DNA from: Arthrobacter sp. StoSoilB22
GTDB lineage: Bacteria; Actinomycetota; Actinomycetes; Actinomycetales; Micrococcaceae
NCBI RefSeq assembly: GCF_019977315.1
Contig: NZ_AP024652.1
Span: 1,426,001-1,490,000, forward strand
Reading direction: 5' to 3'
DNA: 64,000 bases
Both the position numbers and the translations under genes were made by a program. The notes beneath the pieces were generated by a model, which did not search any database, was not told the origin of the DNA, and saw nothing but the letters and a program-made list of their open reading frames with translations. Shown here one piece after another: positions 10,201-17,854 of the stretch; the stretch's first letter is position 1; every line of letters begins with the position of its first letter.

Positions 10201-10372
10201 GTACGAGTTCAACGGCGGATTCACGGTCAACTGCTACATCAACCGCAGCACGCCCTACTTGAACTACGCGGCGTGGTACAAGCTGACTAGCGGCCCCAAT
10301 GCTGGCCGCTTCATCGCCCAGGGCAACACCACCCTGGGTGACCCCGGACCGCACCAAATCCCGCAATGTTGA
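4238..10372 (+). CDS. Giant membrane-anchored Ig-like/FN3 repeat protein 1
   Basis: About 2,044 aa from ATG 4238, which has GGGGG 7 nt upstream; ATG 4232 is possible and an upstream in-frame extension to 4163 lacks a ribosome site. A basic N-terminus (RRARNRRRK) precedes one transmembrane helix at about 21-43, so most of the protein should be outside the cell. Residues 45-390 resemble a repetitive beta-propeller-like domain. From about 400 there are eight to ten Ig/cadherin-like repeats with Ca-binding-type signatures such as LDNDADTDGD and LKNDSDPDGD. FN3 domains start near 1472 (TAVLKWAPPSDNG). A short Cys-containing SH3-like tail follows. There is no LPXTG sorting signal. The next gene is a diverged tandem paralog, and the downstream kinase/ATPase genes suggest assembly or export by that machinery. 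Confidence 0.85.
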   Translation: MALPDGSGNRRARNRRRKVMAATAFSVAAAVLVTGAILYPGFKTTEVDLNDGGVWVVSKSKNAAGRLNYPSKSLDGAVTPASKDFDVLQQAGDVFIDDPEGATINPVSAANMRLGGDQKLPGSADVSFGHKVLAVTDPSKGKVWALSAGSVGGFSDESEPLFEQSPGIVSVVGVDDTIHTVDPESGSVTATKVDANGKSVDSQVRTDEALKGAGDLQLTAVGDKAVVLNEATGNIVLPGGATVHLDDARDAKLQQTGPTADFVAIATTKALLLQPLDGGTAKTVRADGEGIPAAPVQLGTCTYAAWSGANKYVRECSNEADNRRADVPKASASPSYVFRVNRDLVVLNDVNSGNVWMVNQNMQLVNNWDDVIPPQQTSDDADKDSADEVQQTVLPDRSKPNTPPVAKPDSFGVRAGKTTLLPVLDNDADTDGDVLTVAADQTVRSGALAPVYGGTGFQISVPADQTGAETFKYSVDDGRGGTAAANVDLRIVPPGENNAPQQKPNRNNALVVQAGKIANQYILNDWIDPDGDDIFAVAAVSSDPADQVRIRPDGLLTFQDSGAGPGKKTIAVSVSDGTLSAEGRISVDVRAPGALPPIANADHVVAVAGQDTVIAPLKNDTDPQGGTLRLAQAQPDEQSTAVIGPDQQTFTFNSTSTGPHYVTYMVTNGPASAQQLVRVDVVSGNNDGAPVAVRDIALLPSGGSTVVDVLGNDSDPAGGVLVVQSVTAEDGLPVTVAVLDHSVVKVTDVRATGQLSLKYTISNGKASATGDISVQVVPAPSKLQAPQAKPDEVSVRVGDVVTIPVLDNDSDPNGGELTLDPELAQQPDAADGRMFVAGNTLRFIAGEIPKTVYAIYKVSNASGQTDSQQVTIRIRARDDATNTRPEPRNLTARVVAGMTVKIPVPLDGIDADGDSVQLIGVDKAPALGTAVVRDGYMEFTAAATSAGTDTFSYRVRDRIGAENTGTVIVGIAPAEANNQKPIAVDDAIEVRPGRRIAVDALKNDSDPDGDPIALVNSFEANPELQVEASSGKILLTAPGVTGNESISYRIQDDKKAEASAVVRVQTSPTAALHVPIAVDDRITLAETLGKTAVDVPVLKNDSDPDGVAEDLTITLPDANPNARVGAAGNVVVTLAPQDQLIPYTVTDMDGQSATAVMWIPGQGLQYPTLAKTEPVEVMSGKEVTVSLQEYVRVREGRQPRLTVADKIRVQGADPNNVIAGDGNALRYAAQTDYVGPGSITFEVTDGSGPDDSQGLKSTLTIITKVIPDPNANHVPTFSGASIEAPKGETTELELANLAKDVDERDQGNLKFELDGQQPAGFQTKVEGTVLKVTPDLSVTPGAVGTFPLKVTDGRSDAVRATVTATVVSSNRPKPVANDDSVEKANAGRSETINVLANDFNPFNDSPLTIEGAAVETGSAAGQPTVSGESITVTPADGFKGVMVVRYTVLDKTKDPSRQAVGRVRITVRDKPDAPSAPVATDVRSRTAVLKWAPPSDNGAAITKYTVKAAGFEQVCPTTTCTLSGLTNNVKYVFTVSATNEVGDSPASIASNEIRPDEKPSPPDAPTVKAGDKNMAITWTPAKTEGSPVKHYNLEISPPPANGIAVKNEVTGLSYTWPGLTNGVKYKVRAQAVNELGPSDWSMYSLEDNPAGLPAAPAAPTTAVVQSVGTNNQIRADWAEPDINGDPIKTYYVTMSGGNGVPQTQTVPGNVRSATFTAQNNEAGYTFTVQAENKAGKGGVSASSAPRRATGKLGAVENVSATPANTGGAGKAVTINFSVLDQTQRNGSTQNEVSYRYLASTGQSGPITPGQTVSGFANGQATSITVTAVSSVAPSSNASAPATTTPYGSPGTPSASGANGGQNQTTLTLNWSSPSTNSNDVAVTKIRITGGGTDTGWINESASGSRVVNTGGYNQTRTIEVQTFNSVGTGGGVASASAQSGPQKTSWDATLPPGSYRTCTDTAPSGQTSWDPNTPGHRCDGKVNGPPWQYEFNGGFTVNCYINRSTPYLNYAAWYKLTSGPNAGRFIAQGNTTLGDPGPHQIPQC

Positions 10373-10477
10373 GGCATGTGAAGCCGGGGCGTCGGGCAGT
10401 AGTCCCCATCGCGCCCCGGGCCAGGGAGACAGTACGCTGTCAAAGCCAATGGATAGCCCGATCTCGGGTTTCCTTGG

Positions 10478-10507
10478 TTGACCGCAGGGCGCGTGGGATA
10501 GTCTTAG
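10478..10507 (+). promoter_or_regulatory. Putative promoter of second giant gene
   Basis: TTGACC at 10478-10483 is followed 15 nt later by TAGTCT within TAGTCTTAG (10499-10507), the same nonamer found before giant gene 1. The spacer is shorter than ideal, so TTGGTT at 10474 could instead be the -35 box (19-nt spacer). The 250-bp gap between the giant genes otherwise holds only a 26-codon leader ORF. Confidence 0.35.
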
Positions 10508-10545
10508 GGACTGAAAATTCCGCCGCCGTACGGGGGAACTGCGGA

Positions 10546-10626
10546 ATGTACGGCTGCCGGCATCTGCCGGTTGGCCCGGAAGCCACTGGGGAGCGGCTGG
10601 ACACAAAGGGAATTCTGGGGCTGTGA
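10546..10626 (+). CDS. Possible 26-aa leader ORF overlapping the giant gene start
   Basis: The ATG at 10546 is preceded by GGGGGA about 9 nt upstream and is open for 26 codons (opens MYGCRHLPVG). It ends at a TGA that overlaps the GTG start of giant gene 2 (GTGA). Such an arrangement would couple translation of the giant gene to the leader. No homolog is recognised and the ORF is too short for composition to help, so this could be chance. Confidence 0.25.
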   Translation: MYGCRHLPVGPEATGERLDTKGILGL

Positions 10627-13600
10627 GAACTTTCTTCGGCAAGCTGGGGCTGAAAAGGCGTCAAAACAAAAAGCTAATAGCGGGTACTGCTGTTACCGCA
10701 GCGGGCGCTTTGCTGATCACCGGGGCAATTCTGTACCCGGGCTTCAAGACCACCGAGGTGGACTTGAACGACGGCGGCGTGTGGGTGGTGAGCAAAACCA
10801 AGAACGCCGTGGGCCGGTTGAACTACCCGTCCCGCGTTCTTGATGGTGCTGTGACACCCGCAACTACTACCTTTGACGTGCTGCAGCATGACGGCAACGT
10901 CTTTGTGGACGATGAGTCCGGCTCCACCATCAACCAGGTCTCTGCCGCGAACCTGAAGCTGGGCGGCGACAAGCAGCTGCCGTCGTCGTCGCAAGTCAGC
11001 TACGGCTCCACCGTGCTCTCGGTGACCGATCCCGCCCGCGGAAAAGTCTGGGCGTTGTCTCCGTCCACGGTTAACGGCTTCGATGAAGAAGGAACCGAGC
11101 CAGTCTTGACGGGCTCCCCGGGCGTGGTTTCGGCAGTGGGATCCGACAACAGGATCTACACGGCGGACCCTGGCAAGGGTGAAATCACCGTCACTACTGT
11201 GGATGCGAACGGTGAACGAACCGACTCGCAGGTTACCAAGGTGGACGAGCTCAAGGGTGCCGGCGATCTCCAACTGGCCGTGGTGGGTGACAAGCCGGTG
11301 GTTTTGGACGCCGCCTCCGGAAACCTCTTCCTGCCAGGAGGCCGGAAGCTCCAACTGGCCGATGCCCGGGAAGCAAAGCTGCAGCAGAACAGCGAAGAGA
11401 GCAATTACGTTGCCATTGCCACGCAGAAGGCCCTGCTGAAACAGCCCCTTGACGGGTCCGCGGCGGCAACTGTCAGTGCTGACGGCGAAGGCGTCCCCGC
11501 TGCGCCCGTTCAGGTCAGTAAGTGTGTTCACTCGGCATGGTCGGGCGCCAACAAGTATGTCCGGGACTGCGACAACGATGCCGACGACAAGAAGAATGAC
11601 GTCCCCAAAGCAAGCGCCTCGCCCAGCTACGTTTTCCGGGTGAACCGGGACCTTGTGGTCCTCAATGACGTCAACTCAGGCAGCGTGTGGCTGGTCAACC
11701 AGAATATGCAGCTGGTGAACAACTGGGACGACGTCGTCCCGCCCAAGAACCAGTCCGATGACCAGGACCAGGAGTCTGCGGACAACAACACCATCAACGT
11801 CCTCCCGGACCGCACCAAGCCCAACCGTCCGCCTGAGACAAAACCTGACGAGTTCGGTGTCCGCCCCGGGCGGACCTCAATTCTGAGCGTGCTGGATAAC
11901 GACTCAGACCCCGACGGCGATGTCCTCACCGCCTCGGTAGGCGCCAATGGGCCAAAGATGGGTGCGTTGGAGAACATCTACGGAGGCTCTGCTTTCCAGA
12001 TCAAGGTCCCGGCCGACGCCAAGCCGGGAACTGAAGTCTTTGACTACAACGCTGCCGATGGCCGTGACTTGTCCGCCGGCGGCAAGGTCACCCTGCGGGT
12101 AGTAGCTCCTGAAGAGAACAAACCGCCGATTTTCAAGCGAGGCGAACCCACCACCATGTTGGTGGAGCAGGGCAAGTCCGTCAGCCAGAACATTCTGACT
12201 GACTGGATGGACCCTGACGGCGATGACCTCGTCCTGCTGGATGCGAAGTCGGACAACGACCAGGACCAGGTGAAGGTTCGCCGCGATGGCCTCCTGACGT
12301 ACCAGGATTCGGGTGCAGCGCCGGGCAAGAAGAACGTCACCATCACCGTGTGGGACGGCCGGGCCACCACCACCGGCCGCATCGTGGTCAACGTGCAGCC
12401 ACCGGGTGCCCTGGCGCCTGTAGTCAATGCGGACCACGTCACGGCTGTGGTTGGCCAGGACCTGGTGATCGCGCCGTTGAAAAACGATGTGGACCCCAAC
12501 GGTGGCGCACTTCGTGTGGCCCACGTTGAGGCCGCCGGCCCGGCTGAGCTGGGCCCGGTGACGGACGGCGGCACCTTTACCTTCCGGAGCACCACGCCTG
12601 GCCCGATCTACCTGACGTACATTGCCAGCAACGGCCCCCAGAGCAGCCAGGGACTGATCCGCGTGGACGTGGAGTCCGGTAAGGATCCCGGCGCGCCGGT
12701 TGCCGTTCATGACGTTGCCCTGCTCCCTGTGGGTGGAAGCGTCCTGGTTGATCCGCTGGCCAACGATTCCGATCCTTCCGGTGGCGTGCTGGTCCTCCAG
12801 TCCGTCACCGTGCCCGACGGCTCGTCGGCATCCGTCAGCGTGATCGACCACAGCGTCCTTCGCGTCACGGATGTCCTCGGTGCCAAAGAACCGTTCGTTT
12901 TCAGCTACACCATGTCCAACGGCCGTGCCTCGGCCACCGGGACTGTGGGCGTGGTCCCGGTGCCGGCTCCCGCCGTCGTCGAGGCTCCCCAGCCAAAACC
13001 TGACGAAGTCAACGTGCGCGTTAACGACGTCGTCACCATCCCGGTCTTGGACAATGACACCCACCCGCAGGGTGAGGAACTGTCCGTGGATCCGGTACTG
13101 GCGCAGAGCATTCCGGAGGAGGACGGTAAAGCGTTCATTTCCGAGAAGACCCTTCGCTTTATCGCCGGCCCCACTCCAAAAACCGTGCGCGCCATCTACA
13201 ACGCCGTGGATCCGCAAGGGCAGAAGAGCGCCGCCGCGGTGACCATCCACATCCTTCCGCTGGAGGGCACGCAGAACTCGCGCCCGCAGCCGCAGAACCT
13301 CACGGCACGCGTGGTAGCGGGCGGCAGCGTCCGCATTCCGGTCCCGCTGGACGGCATCGACCCAGATGGCGACTCGGTGCAGCTCACCGGCATCGACAGC
13401 ACTCCCACTATGGGAACCGCGACGGCGGGAAGCAGCTTCATCGATTTCGTCGCCGCCGGTGACGGTGCGGGTACGGATACGTTCAGGTACAAGGTGATCG
13501 ACCGCCAAGGCGCGGTGAACACGGGAACCGTGACGGTTGGCGTTGCGCCACGTGGCGAAGACAACCAGAAACCCGCACCCGTGGATGACGAGGTCAAGGT

Positions 13601-16600
13601 TCGTCCCGGGCGCCAGATCGCCATCGACGCGACGGCCAATGACACCGACCCCGACGGCGACCTCATCCGTATCCTGACGGACAGCATTGAAGCCGACGCC
13701 GGACTTGACGCCAAGGTCAGCCAGACCAGTGGCCGGATCCTGGTAACAGCTCCGGCAGCGGAGGGCACCGTCAACGTCCGCTACTCAGTGGCCGATGACC
13801 GCGATGCGGTGGGCCAGGCCAGTATTCGTGTGGTGGTCCAGAATGACCTGCCGTTGCAGGCACCGATTGCCCGCGACGACCGCGTGACCTCGGCCCAGAC
13901 GCTCGGCAAGACGGCTGTGGACGTTCCTGTCCTGAAGAACGATGAGGACCCGGACGGCGTGGGGGAGAACCTCAAGGTCGCAACAGGCTTGGACACAGCA
14001 CGCCCCGGACCCGAAGGCAACGTCATTGTTGACCTGACCGAGCAGCCGCAACTGGTGCCCTACACGGTGGAGGACGTGGATGGCCAGAAGTCCACAGCCA
14101 TCATCTGGGTTCCCGGGATTGGCCAGCAGGTGCCCACGCTCGCTAAGGACGAGGTGGTGGAACTTGTCTCAGGTCAGTCCGTCACGGTGAACCTCGCGGA
14201 GTGGGTGAAGGTCCGCGAAGGAAAGTCGCCGCGCCTGACCCAAACCGACCGCATCAAGCTCATCGGAGCCGACGGCAGCGATCCCATAGCCAACGGTGGT
14301 ACCGCGCTGAAGTACACCGCCGGCGCCGAGTACGTAGGCCCAGGTTCCATCAGCTTCGAAGTTACCGATGGGACAGGCCCGGACGACCCCAATGGTTTGA
14401 AATCGACGCTCAGCATCCGAACCAAGGTGCTGCCCGACCCCAACAAGAACAATCCGCCGGTGCTGCTCGGCAGTGACGTGGAAGTTCCCAAGGGAGACTC
14501 TGCCAGCCTGGACCTGGAGAAGCTGACGTCGGATCCGGACTCGGATGACGTGCAGAACATGAACTACGAGCTGGTGGGCGACGCCCAGGGCGGCTTCAAG
14601 GTGAACGTGGATGGCAAGACGCTCAAGGTCTCCGCGGACGATTCCGTGCAGATCGGGCAGACAGGCACCGTCCAAGTGAAGGCAAAGGACCGCCGCGGGC
14701 TCGAAGCCGTGGCCACCTACAAGCTGTCCTTGTCGGCGTCCAACAGGCCCAAACCCGTGGCCAACGACGACGCCGAGCCGGATGCCCAATCCGGAAAGCC
14801 AGTGACCGTCAACGTGTTGGCAAATGACTCCAATCCGTTCCCGGATACTGCGCTGAAGATCGTCTCGGCCGTCACCGAAACGGGCCAGGGAACGGCTGAC
14901 GTCGGGGGAGACAGTGTCACCGTCACCCCTGCAGGCGGCTTCACCGGCACCATGGTGGTGGCCTACACGGTGCAGGATAAGACCGGGGAGATTTCCCGTT
15001 ACGCCACTGCCCGCATCCGGTTGACCGTCAAGGACAAGCCGGCCGCGCCCACCACGCCCTTGGCTCAAAGCGTGGGGGACCAGACCGCGCTCCTGACGTG
15101 GAACGCGCCGCCTGATCGTGGCTCACCCATCACCAAGTACACGGTGTACGGGGAAAACGGCTTCACGCAGGACTGCCCCGCGAACACGTGTACGTTGACA
15201 GGGCTGACCAACAACGTGAAGTACCACTTCGCCGTCACCGCCACGAATGCGATTGATGAATCCGAACGCTCTCCGGTATCCGCCGAGGTCCGTCCGGACG
15301 TTAAGCCGGACACCCCGGTGGCACCGACGCTGAAGTTCGGCGATAAGCAACTCTCCGTGGCGTGGGTTCCTCCTGCGAGCAAGGGTTCGCCCATCAAGTC
15401 CTACGATCTTGAGATCTCTCCTGCTCCTGCCGGCCAGAATCCGCAGATCCAGAACCTCACAGGCAACAGTCACGTGTGGACCGGTCTGACCAATGGGGTG
15501 GCCTACAAGGTACGCGTCCTGGCTAGAAATGACGCCAAGGAGCCCTCGGAATGGAGTACGTACTCCGCAGCCGAGGTTCCTGCCGGCGTGCCGGCAACTC
15601 CTGCGGCTCCGTCGGTGGTAGGTGCAGGATCTGTAGATTCACGAAGCCAACTGCAGGTCAGCTGGGCAGCGCCGAATAACAATGGTGATGCCGTGTCTAC
15701 TTACACCCTGACGACTTACCGAGGTGGCGCCGTGGTAGCGTCGCAACCCGTGGCTGCGACGTCACAAAATGTGACGGTAGACAACTCCGAAGCTGACTAC
15801 TCGTTCACGGTGTCGGCTACAAACAAAGCCGGCGTCAGTGGTGTCAGCCAACAGTCTGCGCCTATCCGTGCTGCTGGTAAGCCCGGAATGGTGGGTGCTC
15901 CATCGGCTGCCTTGGTTGAGACCAACGGTGATGGTGGCAAGATTCAAGTCACCTTCAATCCCTTGACAGCTGGGGAGCGAAACGGAGCAAACGTCAACGA
16001 GATCAGCTACCGGTACGCGCTGACTTCCGGTGGCGGCAGCGGCTCGATTCCTTCCGGCGGTGCTGTTGTGGCGGCCGCTAATGGCACCGACACAGCCGTT
16101 GTTGTGTGGGCAGTATCCTCACGAAACCCAACAGCCGGGGACAGAAGCCCGGCATCAAATACTGTCAATCCTTATGGGCTTGCAGCTGCGCCGGTGGTGA
16201 CCGGTAGCAAGAGCAGCGGCGTCGGCGACAAGACGGTGTCCTGGACCTGGAACGCCCCCAGCGGTAACGGCCGCCCGGTGACGGGGTACCAGTACAGCCT
16301 TGATGGCGGAGGATGGACAAACACGGATCAGAGGTCGCTCTCAAGAAGCGTGGGTTACAGCCAGACCGTTACGCTTCAGGTCCGTGCGATCAGCGGCGGC
16401 CAAGCTGGCCGGGTGGGCAGTGATACATCCCGCAGTGGAGCCGAACCGCCTCCACCGCCACCGCCTAACCCGCCGGCGCCCTCGCAGATCCAGGCCCACA
16501 ACAGCACCTGCCCGGGAAAGCCCGGCCAACCGGACTCGTACAACCCCAGTGGTCCGACCTGTGGTGTCGGCTGGGTAGAGCGGTCCTGGGGCTGGATTGA

Positions 16601-16730
16601 GGTCACGTGCAGGCAGGACATCTACAGAAACGGCACTCCCTGGTACAAGCTCAACGGCTCGCCGAAGAGCGGCTGGTTCGTGAAGTCAACCACCGTGGAC
16701 GTCCGCAATGGTGTGCCGCCACCCTGCTGA
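10623..16730 (+). CDS. Giant membrane-anchored Ig-like/FN3 repeat protein 2
   Basis: 2,035 aa with a GTG start. It is a paralog of the preceding gene over nearly its whole length. After a basic N-terminus and one transmembrane helix (about 19-40), both proteins continue with YPGFKTTEVDLNDGGVWVV and a similar 350-residue repetitive domain. Ig/cadherin-like repeats with LDNDSDPDGD-type motifs begin near 399, FN3 domains near 1474, then a proline-rich linker (PPPPPPNPPAP) and a C-terminal domain with spaced Cys residues (CPGKPG, CGVGW, CRQD, final Cys). The C-terminal 250 residues are the most diverged part. Predicted to be a long extracellular stalk anchored at its N-terminus. No sortase motif is seen. 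Confidence 0.85.
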   Translation: MRTFFGKLGLKRRQNKKLIAGTAVTAAGALLITGAILYPGFKTTEVDLNDGGVWVVSKTKNAVGRLNYPSRVLDGAVTPATTTFDVLQHDGNVFVDDESGSTINQVSAANLKLGGDKQLPSSSQVSYGSTVLSVTDPARGKVWALSPSTVNGFDEEGTEPVLTGSPGVVSAVGSDNRIYTADPGKGEITVTTVDANGERTDSQVTKVDELKGAGDLQLAVVGDKPVVLDAASGNLFLPGGRKLQLADAREAKLQQNSEESNYVAIATQKALLKQPLDGSAAATVSADGEGVPAAPVQVSKCVHSAWSGANKYVRDCDNDADDKKNDVPKASASPSYVFRVNRDLVVLNDVNSGSVWLVNQNMQLVNNWDDVVPPKNQSDDQDQESADNNTINVLPDRTKPNRPPETKPDEFGVRPGRTSILSVLDNDSDPDGDVLTASVGANGPKMGALENIYGGSAFQIKVPADAKPGTEVFDYNAADGRDLSAGGKVTLRVVAPEENKPPIFKRGEPTTMLVEQGKSVSQNILTDWMDPDGDDLVLLDAKSDNDQDQVKVRRDGLLTYQDSGAAPGKKNVTITVWDGRATTTGRIVVNVQPPGALAPVVNADHVTAVVGQDLVIAPLKNDVDPNGGALRVAHVEAAGPAELGPVTDGGTFTFRSTTPGPIYLTYIASNGPQSSQGLIRVDVESGKDPGAPVAVHDVALLPVGGSVLVDPLANDSDPSGGVLVLQSVTVPDGSSASVSVIDHSVLRVTDVLGAKEPFVFSYTMSNGRASATGTVGVVPVPAPAVVEAPQPKPDEVNVRVNDVVTIPVLDNDTHPQGEELSVDPVLAQSIPEEDGKAFISEKTLRFIAGPTPKTVRAIYNAVDPQGQKSAAAVTIHILPLEGTQNSRPQPQNLTARVVAGGSVRIPVPLDGIDPDGDSVQLTGIDSTPTMGTATAGSSFIDFVAAGDGAGTDTFRYKVIDRQGAVNTGTVTVGVAPRGEDNQKPAPVDDEVKVRPGRQIAIDATANDTDPDGDLIRILTDSIEADAGLDAKVSQTSGRILVTAPAAEGTVNVRYSVADDRDAVGQASIRVVVQNDLPLQAPIARDDRVTSAQTLGKTAVDVPVLKNDEDPDGVGENLKVATGLDTARPGPEGNVIVDLTEQPQLVPYTVEDVDGQKSTAIIWVPGIGQQVPTLAKDEVVELVSGQSVTVNLAEWVKVREGKSPRLTQTDRIKLIGADGSDPIANGGTALKYTAGAEYVGPGSISFEVTDGTGPDDPNGLKSTLSIRTKVLPDPNKNNPPVLLGSDVEVPKGDSASLDLEKLTSDPDSDDVQNMNYELVGDAQGGFKVNVDGKTLKVSADDSVQIGQTGTVQVKAKDRRGLEAVATYKLSLSASNRPKPVANDDAEPDAQSGKPVTVNVLANDSNPFPDTALKIVSAVTETGQGTADVGGDSVTVTPAGGFTGTMVVAYTVQDKTGEISRYATARIRLTVKDKPAAPTTPLAQSVGDQTALLTWNAPPDRGSPITKYTVYGENGFTQDCPANTCTLTGLTNNVKYHFAVTATNAIDESERSPVSAEVRPDVKPDTPVAPTLKFGDKQLSVAWVPPASKGSPIKSYDLEISPAPAGQNPQIQNLTGNSHVWTGLTNGVAYKVRVLARNDAKEPSEWSTYSAAEVPAGVPATPAAPSVVGAGSVDSRSQLQVSWAAPNNNGDAVSTYTLTTYRGGAVVASQPVAATSQNVTVDNSEADYSFTVSATNKAGVSGVSQQSAPIRAAGKPGMVGAPSAALVETNGDGGKIQVTFNPLTAGERNGANVNEISYRYALTSGGGSGSIPSGGAVVAAANGTDTAVVVWAVSSRNPTAGDRSPASNTVNPYGLAAAPVVTGSKSSGVGDKTVSWTWNAPSGNGRPVTGYQYSLDGGGWTNTDQRSLSRSVGYSQTVTLQVRAISGGQAGRVGSDTSRSGAEPPPPPPPNPPAPSQIQAHNSTCPGKPGQPDSYNPSGPTCGVGWVERSWGWIEVTCRQDIYRNGTPWYKLNGSPKSGWFVKSTTVDVRNGVPPPC

Positions 16731-16811
16731 CTCCTGGCCGGCCGGCCAGCCGAACAGCCGAAGCAACAACTACAACCCAACACCTCCATACCCAAGGAAC
16801 AGGATCTACCG

Positions 16812-17783
16812 ATGACCATGACAAACGAGCAGGCCGCCTGGTTTGCAGAGACGTTCGAGAAGCTCGTTGCCAACGTGGGCAAGGCCGTGTTGGGCAAGGA
16901 ACACGTCATCCGGCTGACCTTCACCGCCATGATGGCCGAAGGCCACGTGTTGTTTGAAGACGCACCGGGCACGGGTAAGACTTCACTGGCGCGTGCCTTG
17001 GCCGCGACGGTCCAGGGTTCGCACAACCGCATCCAGTTCACGCCTGACCTTCTGCCGTCTGACGTGACGGGTGTGACCATTTACGATCAGAAGACCCAGA
17101 AGTTCGAGTTCCATAAGGGTCCGGTGTTCAACAACATCGTCCTGGCTGACGAAATCAACCGTGCTTCCCCCAAGACGCAGTCCGCATTGCTGGAGGTCAT
17201 GGAGGAATCCCGGGTCACCGTGGATGGCACCACCTACGAGGCTGGCCGCCCGTTCATGGTTCTGGCTACCCAGAACCCCATCGAGCAGGCGGGTACCTAC
17301 CGTCTGCCCGAGGCCCAGCTCGACCGCTTCCTCATTAAGACCTCCATCGGCTACCCGGATCACGCTTCCACGGTTCGGCTGCTGGGCGGGGCCAACCTGA
17401 AGGATCGTTCGAAGGACCTCACGCCGTTGATCACCACCCAGGCTGTGGCTGATATGGCGGACCTGGCAGCCACAACCCACGTGGATACCGCTGTGCTGGA
17501 GTACATTTCGCGTCTCTGCGAAGAAACCCGTAATGCCGGCGAAACCCGTCTTGGTGTTTCGGTCCGTGGGGCATTGGCCATGGTTCGTGCCGCCAAGGTG
17601 TGGGCAGCCAGCCAGGGCCGCAACTTTGTGCTGCCGGATGACATCAAGGAACTCGCTCCCGTGGTGTGGACCCACCGTTTGGTGATGGACCCGGAAGCTG
17701 AATTCTCCGGGGCAACGCCCGAAGTGGTCCTTAACCGCGTCCTCGCCGACGTCGCCGCCCCGCAGCAACGCGCCAGCGCATAA
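16812..17783 (+). CDS. MoxR-family AAA+ ATPase
   Basis: 323 aa. AAA+ ATPase of the MoxR/RavA clade, typically a chaperone for assembly of partner complexes. Walker A is in DAPGTGKTSLA, Walker B in LADEINRASPKTQ, sensor/arginine region in ATQNPIEQAGTYRLPEAQ, and the MoxR lid domain follows. AAGGAAC lies upstream of the ATG. It is followed 71 bp later by a DUF58 gene and then a transglutaminase-like gene; MoxR-DUF58-TGase is a widespread conserved trio. It probably acts on a membrane-bound or exported partner encoded in this locus. Confidence 0.92.
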   Translation: MTMTNEQAAWFAETFEKLVANVGKAVLGKEHVIRLTFTAMMAEGHVLFEDAPGTGKTSLARALAATVQGSHNRIQFTPDLLPSDVTGVTIYDQKTQKFEFHKGPVFNNIVLADEINRASPKTQSALLEVMEESRVTVDGTTYEAGRPFMVLATQNPIEQAGTYRLPEAQLDRFLIKTSIGYPDHASTVRLLGGANLKDRSKDLTPLITTQAVADMADLAATTHVDTAVLEYISRLCEETRNAGETRLGVSVRGALAMVRAAKVWAASQGRNFVLPDDIKELAPVVWTHRLVMDPEAEFSGATPEVVLNRVLADVAAPQQRASA

Positions 17784-17854
17784 ACCCGGTACCGGGCATC
17801 AACCCGGTACCATGCGTTTCTCCACCGCACCCTAGCTCAAACAAAGGCACCCAC

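Noticed and set aside
11904..13508. 534-codon antisense ORF inside the second giant gene
   Set aside because: It is a shadow of repetitive GC-rich coding sequence; low-complexity His/Arg/Val-rich composition and no ribosome site or domain.
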